A stretch of DNA of 12,783 bases. Origin: DASPKW01 sp038244055. Lineage in GTDB: Bacteria > Planctomycetota > Phycisphaerae > Tepidisphaerales > Tepidisphaeraceae. Under the pieces are notes generated by a model. That model was given only the letters and a program-made list of their open reading frames with translations, did no database searches and had not been told where the DNA came from. This document shows, piece by piece, positions 1 through 6,509 of the stretch. The position numbers were made by a program, and so were the translations under genes. The stretch is taken from positions 1 through 12,783 of the forward strand of contig JBBRTW010000185.1 of assembly GCA_038244055.1 (NCBI GenBank). Direction: 5' to 3'. Within the stretch, counting starts at the first letter, position 1. Every line of letters starts with the position of its first letter.

Positions 1-227
1 ACGCCATCTGCCCCGGCCGGGTGGAAACGCCGTGGGTCGCCGCCCGGATCAAGGAATATCCCGATCCGAAAAAGGCCTACGAGGAAATGGCCGCCACTCA
101 GGCGCTCAACCGCATGGGCACGCCGGAGGAAGTCGCGGCCGCGGCGCTCTACCTGGCCAGCGATGAGGCGGCGTTCGTGACGGGGTCGGCGTTGATTTTG
201 GATGGTGGCTGGACGGCGGGGAAATGA
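1..227 (+). CDS. Short-chain dehydrogenase/reductase, C-terminal part (5' end outside window)
   Basis: This is the last 74 codons of a classical SDR oxidoreductase, an NAD(P)H-dependent Rossmann-fold enzyme; the substrate cannot be told from this fragment. The frame is open from position 3 and ends with TGA at 225-227. The segment starts with AICPGRVETPWV, the Pro-Gly motif that follows the active-site lysine in SDRs. It ends with GTPEEVAAAALYLASDEAAF and VTGSALILDGGW, the usual C-terminal signature (GxPxEVAxxxxFLASDxAxxVTGxxxxVDGG). The Rossmann glycine motif and the YxxxK site lie upstream of the window. A GTG at 21 is internal and not a start. The gene reads toward lutB but is separated from it by a repeat element, so joint transcription is uncertain. 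FabG-like reductases and sugar dehydrogenases share this tail. Confidence 0.9.
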   Translation, partial: AICPGRVETPWVAARIKEYPDPKKAYEEMAATQALNRMGTPEEVAAAALYLASDEAAFVTGSALILDGGWTAGK

Positions 228-230
228 GGG

Positions 231-321
231 CATTGCGGATTGTCGATTGCGGATTGAAGCCCGCGATGAGATTGGCGTTCGGGTATTTGAAATCCGCAAT
301 CCGCAATCCGCAATCCGCAAT
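231..321. repeat. Inverted repeat built from heptanucleotide tandem copies
   Basis: The right arm (291-321) is 4.4 perfect tandem copies of AATCCGC. The left arm (232-255) is its reverse complement, ATTGCGG, in three 7-base steps of which the middle one is altered (ATTGTCG). The arms are 35 bases apart, so the region can fold into a long hairpin. It starts four bases after the SDR stop codon and lies upstream of the lutB start. It may end SDR transcription or stabilise its 3' end, but there is no T-run to make it a textbook terminator. Confidence 0.8.
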
Positions 322-380
322 GACCCCTCTGGCGGTCCGAGTCGCGAGCGCATGAATCTTTCGATTCATCCGCGTTTGGC

Positions 381-386
381 TACAAT
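381..386 (+). promoter_or_regulatory. Candidate -10 box of lutB (possibly leaderless transcript)
   Basis: TACAAT matches the sigma-70 -10 consensus at five of six bases and ends 7 bases before the chosen ATG at 394. Transcription would therefore start on or next to the start codon. No Shine-Dalgarno sequence lies between the box and the ATG; the spacer is pyrimidine-rich. I see no convincing -35 hexamer 16-18 bases upstream, which lowers confidence. Confidence 0.4.
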
Positions 387-393
387 CCTCCCT

Positions 394-1842
394 ATGCCCG
401 TCAGCCTCAATCAGTTGCCCGCCGATTTGTCGGAGCTTACCGACTACAGCCAGTTCGAGTTCCACGATATCGCCGACAAAAAGGCCCAGGATGTCGGCCT
501 GAAGCGCGCGCTCAACAAGGCGACGCTCCACCAATTCACCCAGCGCCTGGCGCGGATGCCGGAATTGCCGGATGTGGATGGAATCCGCTCCCTGGCGCGG
601 GACATCAAGAAACATACGATCGAGAACCTCGACTACTACCTCGAGCAGCTCAAGGCAAATGTCGAGAAAAATGGCGGGCACGTTCATTTCGCCAAGGATG
701 CCGTCGATGCCCGGCGGATCATTCTGGAAATCGCTGAGCAGACCAAGTGCAAGAAGGTGATCAAATCCAAATCGATGGCCAGCGAGGAGATCGAACTGGC
801 GCATCTGATGGAGAGCAGGGGGATGGATGTGGTGGAGACGGACCTTGGGGAGTTCATCATCCAGATCGGGCACGATCGACCCAGCCATATTGTCGCCCCG
901 GTCATGCACATGGACACCAAGGCCATCGCCACTCTCTTCCAGCAATATTTCGGCGGCGAATATTGCGAAACGCCCAAAACCCTGGCCGATCAGGCCCGCC
1001 TGCATCTTCGCGATAAATTCCGCCACGCCGATTTGGGGATGACCGGTGGGAATTTCCTGGTCGCCGAGACTGGGCATCTCTGCGTCGTGGAGAACGAGGG
1101 CAACGCCCGGCAATCGATCACCACGCCGCGCGTGCTGATCTCGCTGGTCGGGATCGAGAAAGTCGTTCCGCGGCTGGCCGATCTGGGTGTGATGCTCAAG
1201 CTCCTGGCCCGCAGCGCCACCGGGCAGGCGATGACGATCTACACCAGCATTTTCGGCGGCCCGCGCAAGTCCGGCGAGAAGGATGGCCCGGAGGAGTTCC
1301 ACCTGGTGCTGCTCGATAATGGCCGGACGGAAATCCTCGCCTCCGAAGAGTATCGCGAGACGCTGCGATGCATCCGCTGCGGGGCCTGTTTGAACGCCTG
1401 CCCGGTCTACCGCAAGATCGGCGGGCATTCGTATGGGTATGTCTATTCCGGGCCGATCGGCGCGCTGATTACGCCGCTTTTCAAGGGGCTGGAGCTGTTC
1501 AAGGACCTCCCGCAGGCCAGCTCGCTTTGCGGGGCCTGTTACGAAGTCTGCCCGGTGAAGATCAACATCCCGCAGCAGCTTATCAACCTGCGCCGGGACC
1601 TGGTGCAGCAGAAAATCTCCGGGAAACTCGAGCGGTTCATCTATCTCGCCTGGGCCAAGTCCCTCAAATCGCCGCTGATGTACAAGATCAATAATCAACT
1701 CCAGAAATGGGTTCTGCGCATGAAGGCCAAGGGCACCGGCTGGGTAAAGAAACTGCCGGCCTTCGGATCGGGCTGGACTCAGATCCGCGACATGCCCGCG
1801 CCGGCGAAGAAGACGTTTCATCAGATGTGGAGGAAGAGGTAG
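394..1842 (+). CDS. lutB: LutB-type iron-sulfur protein of L-lactate oxidation (LUD domain plus ferredoxin domain)
   Basis: LutB is a subunit of the cytoplasmic LutABC complex, which oxidises L-lactate to pyruvate. This copy has 482 residues, close to Bacillus LutB. It has an N-terminal LUD (DUF162) domain, with TGGNFLVAETG at about residues 218-228 as its conserved core. A dicluster ferredoxin region follows: C326, C329, C332 and C336 (CIRCGACLNACP), then C379, C382 and C386 (CGACYEVCP). The LutB C-terminal domain (about 405-482) ends in AKKTFHQMWRKR. The frame is open back to 202, but that stretch translates the intergenic repeat, so I place the start at 394; an in-frame ATG at 352 is the alternative. 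It is followed by lutC on the same strand after a 173-base repeat-filled gap. No lutA is in view. Confidence 0.93.
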   Translation: MPVSLNQLPADLSELTDYSQFEFHDIADKKAQDVGLKRALNKATLHQFTQRLARMPELPDVDGIRSLARDIKKHTIENLDYYLEQLKANVEKNGGHVHFAKDAVDARRIILEIAEQTKCKKVIKSKSMASEEIELAHLMESRGMDVVETDLGEFIIQIGHDRPSHIVAPVMHMDTKAIATLFQQYFGGEYCETPKTLADQARLHLRDKFRHADLGMTGGNFLVAETGHLCVVENEGNARQSITTPRVLISLVGIEKVVPRLADLGVMLKLLARSATGQAMTIYTSIFGGPRKSGEKDGPEEFHLVLLDNGRTEILASEEYRETLRCIRCGACLNACPVYRKIGGHSYGYVYSGPIGALITPLFKGLELFKDLPQASSLCGACYEVCPVKINIPQQLINLRRDLVQQKISGKLERFIYLAWAKSLKSPLMYKINNQLQKWVLRMKAKGTGWVKKLPAFGSGWTQIRDMPAPAKKTFHQMWRKR

Positions 1843-1853
1843 ATGTTCGGTGC

Positions 1854-1881
1854 TGGTTGTTAGTTGTTAGTTGTCAGTTGG
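1854..1881 (+). repeat. Heptanucleotide tandem array, TAGTTGT type
   Basis: Four 7-base steps: TGGTTGT, TAGTTGT, TAGTTGT, CAGTTGG. The two central copies are identical and the outer ones diverge. The array begins 11 bases after the lutB stop codon and runs directly into the palindromic element at 1882. Period and location match the arrays at 231-321 and 4844-4871, though the unit sequence differs. Confidence 0.65.
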
Positions 1882-1997
1882 GTCATGCTGAGCGTAGCGA
1901 AGCATCTTGCCTCGAAGTTTGAGGGCCATTCGAAATGGCGACTGGCCTCGACGGACCAGGCTGGATCTTTCGGTCGTCGATACTCCCTCAGGATGAC
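1882..1997. repeat. REP-like palindromic element between lutB and lutC
   Basis: The left arm (1882-1906) begins GTCATGCTGAGCGTAGCGAA, and the right arm (1964-1997) is its imperfect reverse complement, ending CTCAGGATGAC. This resembles the GTCATCCTGAGC...GATC palindromes scattered in many bacterial genomes. Two hairpins lie inside. One is GCCATT/AATGGC with loop CGA (1925-1939). The other pairs TCGACGGACC (1948-1957) with GGTCGTCGA (1972-1980). The element ends 8 bases before the lutC ribosome-binding site, so folding could affect lutC expression relative to lutB. No transposase of the REP-associated type is in the window. Confidence 0.7.
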
Positions 1998-2015
1998 ACG
2001 TTGCGAGGTGATGGA

Positions 2016-2678
2016 ATGAGCGATGTGATTCAGGACGATGTTATTTCCCGAGTGCGCCGTTCGCTGGGGCGATCCGGGCCGCTGGCGATTCCGCCGGCGC
2101 CGCCGGTGATTCCAGAGCCGATCGCGCGGCTGGTGCATAGCGATATCGGCCTGCCGGAACTGTTCGCCAAACGCGCCGAAGAGAACAAGATGCACCCGCA
2201 GGCGGTGTATGCGGAGGAGTTGGCGGGGAAGATGATCGCGCTGTTGCAGGCCAAAGGGCTGAAGACGCTCGCGCTGCCGAAGTCGGCGCTGCTGGAAAAA
2301 CTGGGCATCCCGGCCGCGCTTAGGGATGCCGGGTTGGATGTGAAGATGTGGTCGGAACTGACGCTGGATGCGGTTTACGATGTCGATGCGGGGGTGACGG
2401 ACGTGACCTGGGCCATCGCCGAAACCGGGAGCCTGGTGATCCAAACCTCGGCCGACCACGGGCGGGCGATTTCGCTGGTGCCGCCGGTGCATATCGCGGT
2501 GGTCGAGCCGAAGAACTGCCTCGCCGATCTGCTGGATTTAATGGAAATCCTCGGCCGGCAGGGGGTGGGGAATAATGTGACGATCATCACCGGCCCCAGC
2601 AAGACCGCCGATATCGAGGGGGCGCTGGTGATCGGCGTGCATGGGCCGGGGGAGGTTTATGTGTTTGTTCTGAAGTGA
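2016..2678 (+). CDS. lutC: LutC-type LUD-domain protein of L-lactate oxidation
   Basis: LutC is the third subunit of the LutABC lactate-oxidation system, a LUD (DUF162) protein without the ferredoxin domain found in LutB. The 220-residue product shows the LUD core WAIAETGSLVIQTSADHGRA (132-151), then ISLVPPVHIAVV (152-163), and the C-terminal family signature GPSKTADIE (193-201) followed by GVHGPGEVYVFVL. The ATG at 2016 is preceded by GAGGTG (2005-2010) with a 5-base spacer. The reading frame is open further upstream (to 1935), but that part translates the REP-like element and is rejected. The first 60 residues are variable, as is usual for LutC. Its position after lutB supports a lutBC operon, although the repeat between them could uncouple their expression. 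Confidence 0.92.
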   Translation: MSDVIQDDVISRVRRSLGRSGPLAIPPAPPVIPEPIARLVHSDIGLPELFAKRAEENKMHPQAVYAEELAGKMIALLQAKGLKTLALPKSALLEKLGIPAALRDAGLDVKMWSELTLDAVYDVDAGVTDVTWAIAETGSLVIQTSADHGRAISLVPPVHIAVVEPKNCLADLLDLMEILGRQGVGNNVTIITGPSKTADIEGALVIGVHGPGEVYVFVLK

Positions 2679-2769
2679 ATAGCTGAATGGAGTTCCTTCC
2701 CCTCGCGGTGCGTTGTTCGTTGTCTTCGCCAGCGAAACGCGAGATCGATAACACGGGAGCGTTAGGCCT

Positions 2770-2958
2770 ATGAAAACTCTATTCATCATCCTGGGCGCTC
2801 TCGCGGGACTCTTCACGATCGCGCAGGTGCTTCAGTTGATGGGCATTATCGGGGGTGGGTTCTCCCTCCCGGGTATTGGTTTTGTACTGCTTGGCGCGGC
2901 GGCCGCCTTCGCGTGTTTCAAGAAGGCGTTTTCCGCTACTTCAGCCGGGGGAGTTTAG
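2770..2958 (+). CDS. Small two-helix membrane protein of unknown function
   Basis: This 62-residue product has two probable transmembrane helices. Residues about 3-25 begin FIILGALAGLFTIAQVL, and residues about 34-51 contain GIGFVLLGAAAAFACF. A glycine-rich turn (MGIIGGGFSLPG) joins them, and a short KK-containing tail follows. I do not recognise a named family. A GGGAG at 2755-2759 lies 10 bases before the ATG, an acceptable ribosome-binding site. The hydrophobic pattern is too regular for a chance frame, but the gene is short and the call rests on composition and spacing. It lies 91 bases after lutC and 91 bases before the next gene, and could be co-transcribed with either. Confidence 0.6.
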   Translation: MKTLFIILGALAGLFTIAQVLQLMGIIGGGFSLPGIGFVLLGAAAAFACFKKAFSATSAGGV

Positions 2959-2971
2959 CTGCATGCCGTGG

Positions 2972-2988
2972 CGGGCCGGCGCGGCCCG
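2972..2988 (+). terminator. GC hairpin after the small membrane protein gene
   Basis: A perfect 7-base stem CGGGCCG/CGGCCCG with loop GCG lies 13 bases after the stop codon at 2958. No clear T-run follows (only GGGGTTTGG), so it may be a weak or structural terminator. Confidence 0.3.
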
Positions 2989-3049
2989 GGCAGGGGTTTG
3001 GTGTTGGATGGGCCGTGTAGGGCACTGTCGCGCAAGGAATTCAGGGTAA

Positions 3050-3913
3050 ATGATCACGCTCATGGCTAAAGCGTCAAATCTTTTGAATTATGAAAACAGC
3101 GCGGATGCCGACGCAATTCGCAGGCGTCGAAGAATCCGCCGCGCAGGCCTGATTGTTCTCTCTTGCGTCATTGCCTGGGCGGGCTGGCGCTGGGGTTTGC
3201 CTCTGGCCCGGCAAGCGCTCTACCTCCGTATGCAGGCCAGTTGCATGTCACACCTGCTTGCCCCGGAGACAGTCGTTTATGAGGAAGAGCCGGCGGCCGT
3301 GGCCTCGCTTCTGGCGCGCCCCGAATACTCATCCACTCAGGGCATCTATATGTCGCTTCCGCTGGGCAAGCAGCCAACCGCAGGATATCTGCCTGATCTA
3401 GTTCGGAAATTTCAAGCGGCCCCACCTCTAAGTGATGGTAACGGACAAGCAATCGTCTTCTTACATGCGAGGCGCTCGCCGTCGGGGAAACTGCGGTTCG
3501 TCTATGTGAATATGAAAGGCCACTGGAATCCGCCGGACGAAACATGGGCGAAAGGACACGTGTCACGCTATGGACCGGCAGCGAATGTGTACGTTCCAGC
3601 CGGCTGGTCGCCTGGAGAAATCGCGAAGTCCAGAGATAGCCAGCCAAGTCCCTTAGATGACGGAATTTACGATAACGGATCATATTCAAGCGGGTTGAAG
3701 TTCCGCTTGTATGCGGGCCAGGCCGACGCGATCGACCAATCTCACTTCTCGATTCGTTACGATCTTCTGGAAGCTTATCAGCCTTGGGCAAGTGGAACGA
3801 TTGACGGCTATCTCCAGGATGACGATACCGTTCGTTTTAAGATTCGTGATGGGCCATTGCTTCCTCCATCGGTGAAGTTTCAGATGCTGGAGGATCGGAA
3901 AAAAGAACAATGA
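3050..3913 (+). CDS. Membrane-anchored protein of unknown function
   Basis: The 287-residue product matches no family I recognise. An arginine-rich stretch (RRRRRIRR, residues 24-31) is followed by one transmembrane helix (about 31-51, GLIVLSCVIAWAGWRWGL). By the positive-inside rule this predicts a short cytoplasmic N-terminus and a domain of about 230 residues outside the membrane. That domain has aromatic-rich segments (FVYVNMKGHW, FRLYAG) that suggest beta structure. A likely start is ATG 3050, with AAGGAA at 3034-3039 upstream; ATG 3062 (MAKASNL) is the alternative. Codon use is visibly more A/T-rich in the third position than in the lut genes or the protease, which may point to separate origin. 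It converges with the lipoprotein gene at 4000, separated by a hairpin. Confidence 0.7.
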   Translation: MITLMAKASNLLNYENSADADAIRRRRRIRRAGLIVLSCVIAWAGWRWGLPLARQALYLRMQASCMSHLLAPETVVYEEEPAAVASLLARPEYSSTQGIYMSLPLGKQPTAGYLPDLVRKFQAAPPLSDGNGQAIVFLHARRSPSGKLRFVYVNMKGHWNPPDETWAKGHVSRYGPAANVYVPAGWSPGEIAKSRDSQPSPLDDGIYDNGSYSSGLKFRLYAGQADAIDQSHFSIRYDLLEAYQPWASGTIDGYLQDDDTVRFKIRDGPLLPPSVKFQMLEDRKKEQ

Positions 3914-3929
3914 GAAGTGACGGGCAAGC

Positions 3930-3949
3930 GGTGGGCGCACTCGCCCACC
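3930..3949. terminator. Hairpin between convergent genes, likely bidirectional terminator
   Basis: A perfect 8-base stem GGTGGGCG/CGCCCACC with loop CACT lies 16 bases after the stop of the + strand gene (3913) and 50 bases beyond the stop of the - strand gene (4000). ATTT follows on the + side; there is no strong T-run on either side. Its position between convergent genes supports a terminator role. Confidence 0.55.
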
Positions 3950-3999
3950 ATTTGCATGAGATTAATGAAATCCCGATGCTGTCCCCTGTCCTTCGCGAC

Positions 4000-4692
4000 C
4001 TATGGCACCTTGCCGATATCGTTCTTCGGGACGACCGTGAACGATCCGCCGTTCTCATTAGCGATGGTACGCAGTGCCTTCTCAAACTCCGGGGCTTCTG
4101 AAGCCTTGACCATGATGGTGTTGATCTTCACCGCTTTTTGAGGATTCAGCTTCCTGACTTCGTCGATGACTTCCTGATAGGAGGAGACCTTGTCAAAGTC
4201 GTGGGCCAGGAGGTAGATCAACTCAGGGTGAGGATTCTGGGCAAATGCCGCGCGAATCGCTGGAATTGGATACGCCGACCCCCCCGGACCATATGTCCAC
4301 AGGAACTCGTATGCATTGCGCTTGTTCTCCGCCGTCGCCGGATTCAGGTTGGCCTTGTCCATGTATAGACACGAGTCGTAATGGATGAAAAGCATGTTGA
4401 AACTCTGATCCGATGTGAGTCCACTAATCGCCTTCCGCAACTGCATGCGCAAATCGTCAAACGGAGCAATCATCCAGATGCTGGCATCGCATAGATAGAC
4501 GATTCGGTTGGCATGGCCGGGGACACCCATGAACGAACAATTGGGGGCGCTGTTCGGGCCAGTGGCGGCGGTGCTCTCTGGGTGGATCGGCCTGCCGCCT
4601 GCGGGCTCCACGCTCCGATTGCATCCCGCCAACAGGACGCAAAAGCAGATCAGCGTGCAGACGAGTCGATCAATACTGATGAAAATTTTCAT
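4000..4692 (-). CDS. Lipoprotein with degenerate von Willebrand factor A-like domain
   Basis: The 230-residue product starts MKIFISIDRL and has a lipoprotein signal with lipobox LAGC, giving a lipidated Cys24. After a Pro/Gly-rich linker (25-60), residues about 61-223 resemble the vWA-like domain seen in planctomycete proteins. A beta strand runs into D69-A-S71 (VYLCDASIWM), where the usual motif is DASGSM. The segment QSFNMLFIHYD (96-106), a GPGGSAYPIPAI loop (135-146) and LLAHDFD (161-167, usually LLTDG) follow. D69, S71 and D165 are kept, but Trp73 replaces the second MIDAS serine, so metal binding may be weak. AAGGGA lies upstream of ATG 4692. The frame is open upstream to 4884, but that part lacks a signal peptide and overlaps the previous gene's end. 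Partner and role are unknown. Confidence 0.72.
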   Translation of the reverse strand: MKIFISIDRLVCTLICFCVLLAGCNRSVEPAGGRPIHPESTAATGPNSAPNCSFMGVPGHANRIVYLCDASIWMIAPFDDLRMQLRKAISGLTSDQSFNMLFIHYDSCLYMDKANLNPATAENKRNAYEFLWTYGPGGSAYPIPAIRAAFAQNPHPELIYLLAHDFDKVSSYQEVIDEVRKLNPQKAVKINTIMVKASEAPEFEKALRTIANENGGSFTVVPKNDIGKVP

Positions 4693-4843
4693 CGAATCCC
4701 TTCCGCTCGCGAGGATCACCATCTCCGCGCGCCCCACGAACATGCTTATCCCCGCCGAAGATCCTCGTTCGACAAGGGAAAACCAACCACCGGCGGGTCT
4801 AAGCATGGCACCACCCCGGCCGGGCTTCAACGTTTGATCTTCG

Positions 4844-4871
4844 ACTGCCCACTGCCTACCGCCTACTCCCA
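4844..4871 (-). repeat. Heptanucleotide tandem array at the 3' end of the isomerase-like gene
   Basis: Four 7-base steps on the + strand: ACTGCCC, ACTGCCT, ACCGCCT, ACTCCCA, each differing by one to three bases from ACTGCCT. In the direction of the - strand gene, the array begins immediately after the stop codon (4872-4874), in the 179-base gap before the lipoprotein gene. The rest of that gap shows no clear promoter or terminator to me. Confidence 0.55.
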
Positions 4872-5816
4872 TCATACATCGCAAATCTGCACCCCCTGCG
4901 CCAACGATGCGATCTTATCCTTCCGCGCCGGGATGAACTCCTGCGCCACATGCCCTTTGAACCCGCTGTCCACGATCGCCTTCATAATGGCCGGCCAGTA
5001 GAGTTCCTGGGAGTCATCGATCTCGTGGCGGCCGGGGTTGCCGCCGGTGTGGTAATGGCCGAAATATTTGTTGTTCACCTGGATGGAGCGGATGATGTCT
5101 CCCTCCATGATCTGCATGTGATAGATATCGTAGAGCAGCTTGAATCGCTCGGAGCCGACGGCCTTGACCAGCGCGATGCCCCACTCGCTCTTGTCGCACA
5201 TGTAATCGGGGTGATTGACCCGGCTGTTGAGAAGCTCCATGCAGACGGTGACCTTCTTCTGCTCGGCCTGGGCCATGATCTGCTTGAGGCCTTCGGCGCA
5301 GGTCTTCAACCCTTCCTCATCGCTGATGCCGCCTTCGAGGGGGGCGTCCTTGCCTTTGCGCTTGAGATGCCGGTTTCCGGAGAAGCAGATGACGTTGGGA
5401 AAACCCTCAGCCGCGTTAGCATCGATCAGGTCGCGGAGCGTGCCGAGGATTTTCTCGTGATTCTCCTTGCGGTTCAGGCCGGTCTCGATGCCGCCGAAGA
5501 CGCCGGAGGTCATCGAGCAGATCAGCCCGTTCTCCTTGAGCGTGGGGAAATCCGCGGGAACGATCAGGTCCACCGCCTTGAGGCCCATCTTCTTGACGAT
5601 CGGCGCGAACTCGGGGAGCTTGATCGAGTTGTAGCACCAATGGCAGACCGAGTGATTGATGCGGGCGTTCTTGACGACATTCTCCGTCGCCTGCTGCGGC
5701 GGGGCGATGATTTCAGCGCCCTGCGACTGGCCGGGAAGGATGGCGGCGGCGGCCAATGTCGAGGCCGCGCCAAGGAGCATTCCGCGACGGGTGACTTCTG
5801 GATTGCGTGGGGTCAT
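4872..5816 (-). CDS. Tat-exported sugar isomerase/epimerase-like TIM-barrel protein (hydroxypyruvate isomerase-like)
   Basis: The 314-residue product belongs to the xylose isomerase-like TIM-barrel superfamily, closest in pattern to hydroxypyruvate isomerase (Hyi). The N-terminus has a twin-arginine signal (TRRGMLLGA, residues 9-17, then an alanine-rich segment to about 34), so it probably acts outside the cytoplasm in folded form. Candidate metal ligands are E194 (VCMELLNSRVNH), D230 (LLYDIYHMQIMEGD), H256 (HYHTGGNPGRHE) and E293 (AQEFIPA). The Hyi-like loop PGRHEID is present. The last residues (QGVQICDV) are a compact end. A GGAGAA precedes ATG 5816 at good distance. A TAAGAT further upstream could be a -10 box. 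The substrate cannot be read from sequence; cytosolic Hyi enzymes lack the Tat signal, so hydroxypyruvate is not assured. Confidence 0.88.
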   Translation of the reverse strand: MTPRNPEVTRRGMLLGAASTLAAAAILPGQSQGAEIIAPPQQATENVVKNARINHSVCHWCYNSIKLPEFAPIVKKMGLKAVDLIVPADFPTLKENGLICSMTSGVFGGIETGLNRKENHEKILGTLRDLIDANAAEGFPNVICFSGNRHLKRKGKDAPLEGGISDEEGLKTCAEGLKQIMAQAEQKKVTVCMELLNSRVNHPDYMCDKSEWGIALVKAVGSERFKLLYDIYHMQIMEGDIIRSIQVNNKYFGHYHTGGNPGRHEIDDSQELYWPAIMKAIVDSGFKGHVAQEFIPARKDKIASLAQGVQICDV

Positions 5817-5945
5817 GAGGTTCTCCGATGTTTGAGGTGAGGGGGTATCTTAACGCTTCAAAGGCCCAACGCCACACAAATGATGGCACTCGCACTATCG
5901 CGGGTGGATATCAAATGCCTTAGCCAGCAACGGCTGAGTTGATGA

Positions 5946-6464
5946 TTACGACCCGGATGAAACGGCCCCAGTATCAACGCCAATGCGGGTGAGAGCTTTC
6001 CGAATGTCGCTGGTGACATCGGCGACGGCCTGCGAAAGCACGGCATCGTAATCCTCATAGCTGGAGGGCCGCCATGTATCCGTGAGCCTTGATCCTCGAT
6101 TATCCTTCAAATTCCACCACTTGTCCTTGTCGCCAATCATGCAGCCGATTCGGTAGTATCTTCCCCCGGAAAATGAAACCCCATCGGTCGGAGTGAAATC
6201 GTGGCTCAGGTTCTCCGGCCCGCGATCATTGGGCGAGAAAATAATGTTTACTGTAAATCGCCCAACCTTCCAGGCATACGATGAGTGTTGGAACCATAGA
6301 AAGACGTGCAGTTCAAGCGGATGGGCGATGCCGGCGTAGAAAGTGCTTGCCTTGGGCATCATTGGCCCGAAGGACTGCTGGACCGGCCGCACCGTTGGAA
6401 GTTCTGATCGCCAGTGCTTTCGCAGGGCACCGATAAAGTCGCGAAACGCGCTGGGCTTGGCCAT
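5946..6464 (-). CDS. Protein of unknown function, 172 residues
   Basis: I do not recognise this protein with confidence. It has no signal peptide or membrane helix, so it is probably cytoplasmic. It has an amphipathic start (FRDFIGALRKHW), then alternating strand-like segments rich in aromatic residues (LELHVFLWFQHSSYAWKVG, RFTVNIIFSPND, YYRIGCMIGDKDKWWNL) and a helical C-terminus (AVLSQAVADVTSDIRKALTRIG). The layout, with a short beta sheet carrying a FTVN strand, recalls the DUF4304 family of uncharacterised proteins, a resemblance by eye only. GAGGACCT sits just before ATG 6464 as a ribosome-binding site. The gene lies 45 bases after the Nudix gene on the same strand, so the two are probably co-transcribed. 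The next gene on this strand starts 129 bases further on and may have its own promoter. Confidence 0.7.
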   Translation of the reverse strand: MAKPSAFRDFIGALRKHWRSELPTVRPVQQSFGPMMPKASTFYAGIAHPLELHVFLWFQHSSYAWKVGRFTVNIIFSPNDRGPENLSHDFTPTDGVSFSGGRYYRIGCMIGDKDKWWNLKDNRGSRLTDTWRPSSYEDYDAVLSQAVADVTSDIRKALTRIGVDTGAVSSGS

Positions 6465-6509
6465 AGGTCCTCAGTCAGTTTGACAACCGACGATTCGGAG
6501 AAATCAAAT

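Noticed and set aside
202..393. N-terminal extension of lutB from 202
   Set aside because: It translates the heptamer inverted repeat, overlaps the SDR end, and adds 64 residues not found in LutB proteins.
106..1821. Open frame of 571 codons on the - strand opposite lutB
   Set aside because: No recognisable domain. The + strand has the LUD and ferredoxin motifs, and the long frame follows from GC-rich codon bias.
4950..5840. Open frame of 296 codons on the + strand opposite the isomerase-like gene
   Set aside because: Asp/Val/Leu-rich shadow; the - strand product has a Tat signal and the TIM-barrel metal residues.
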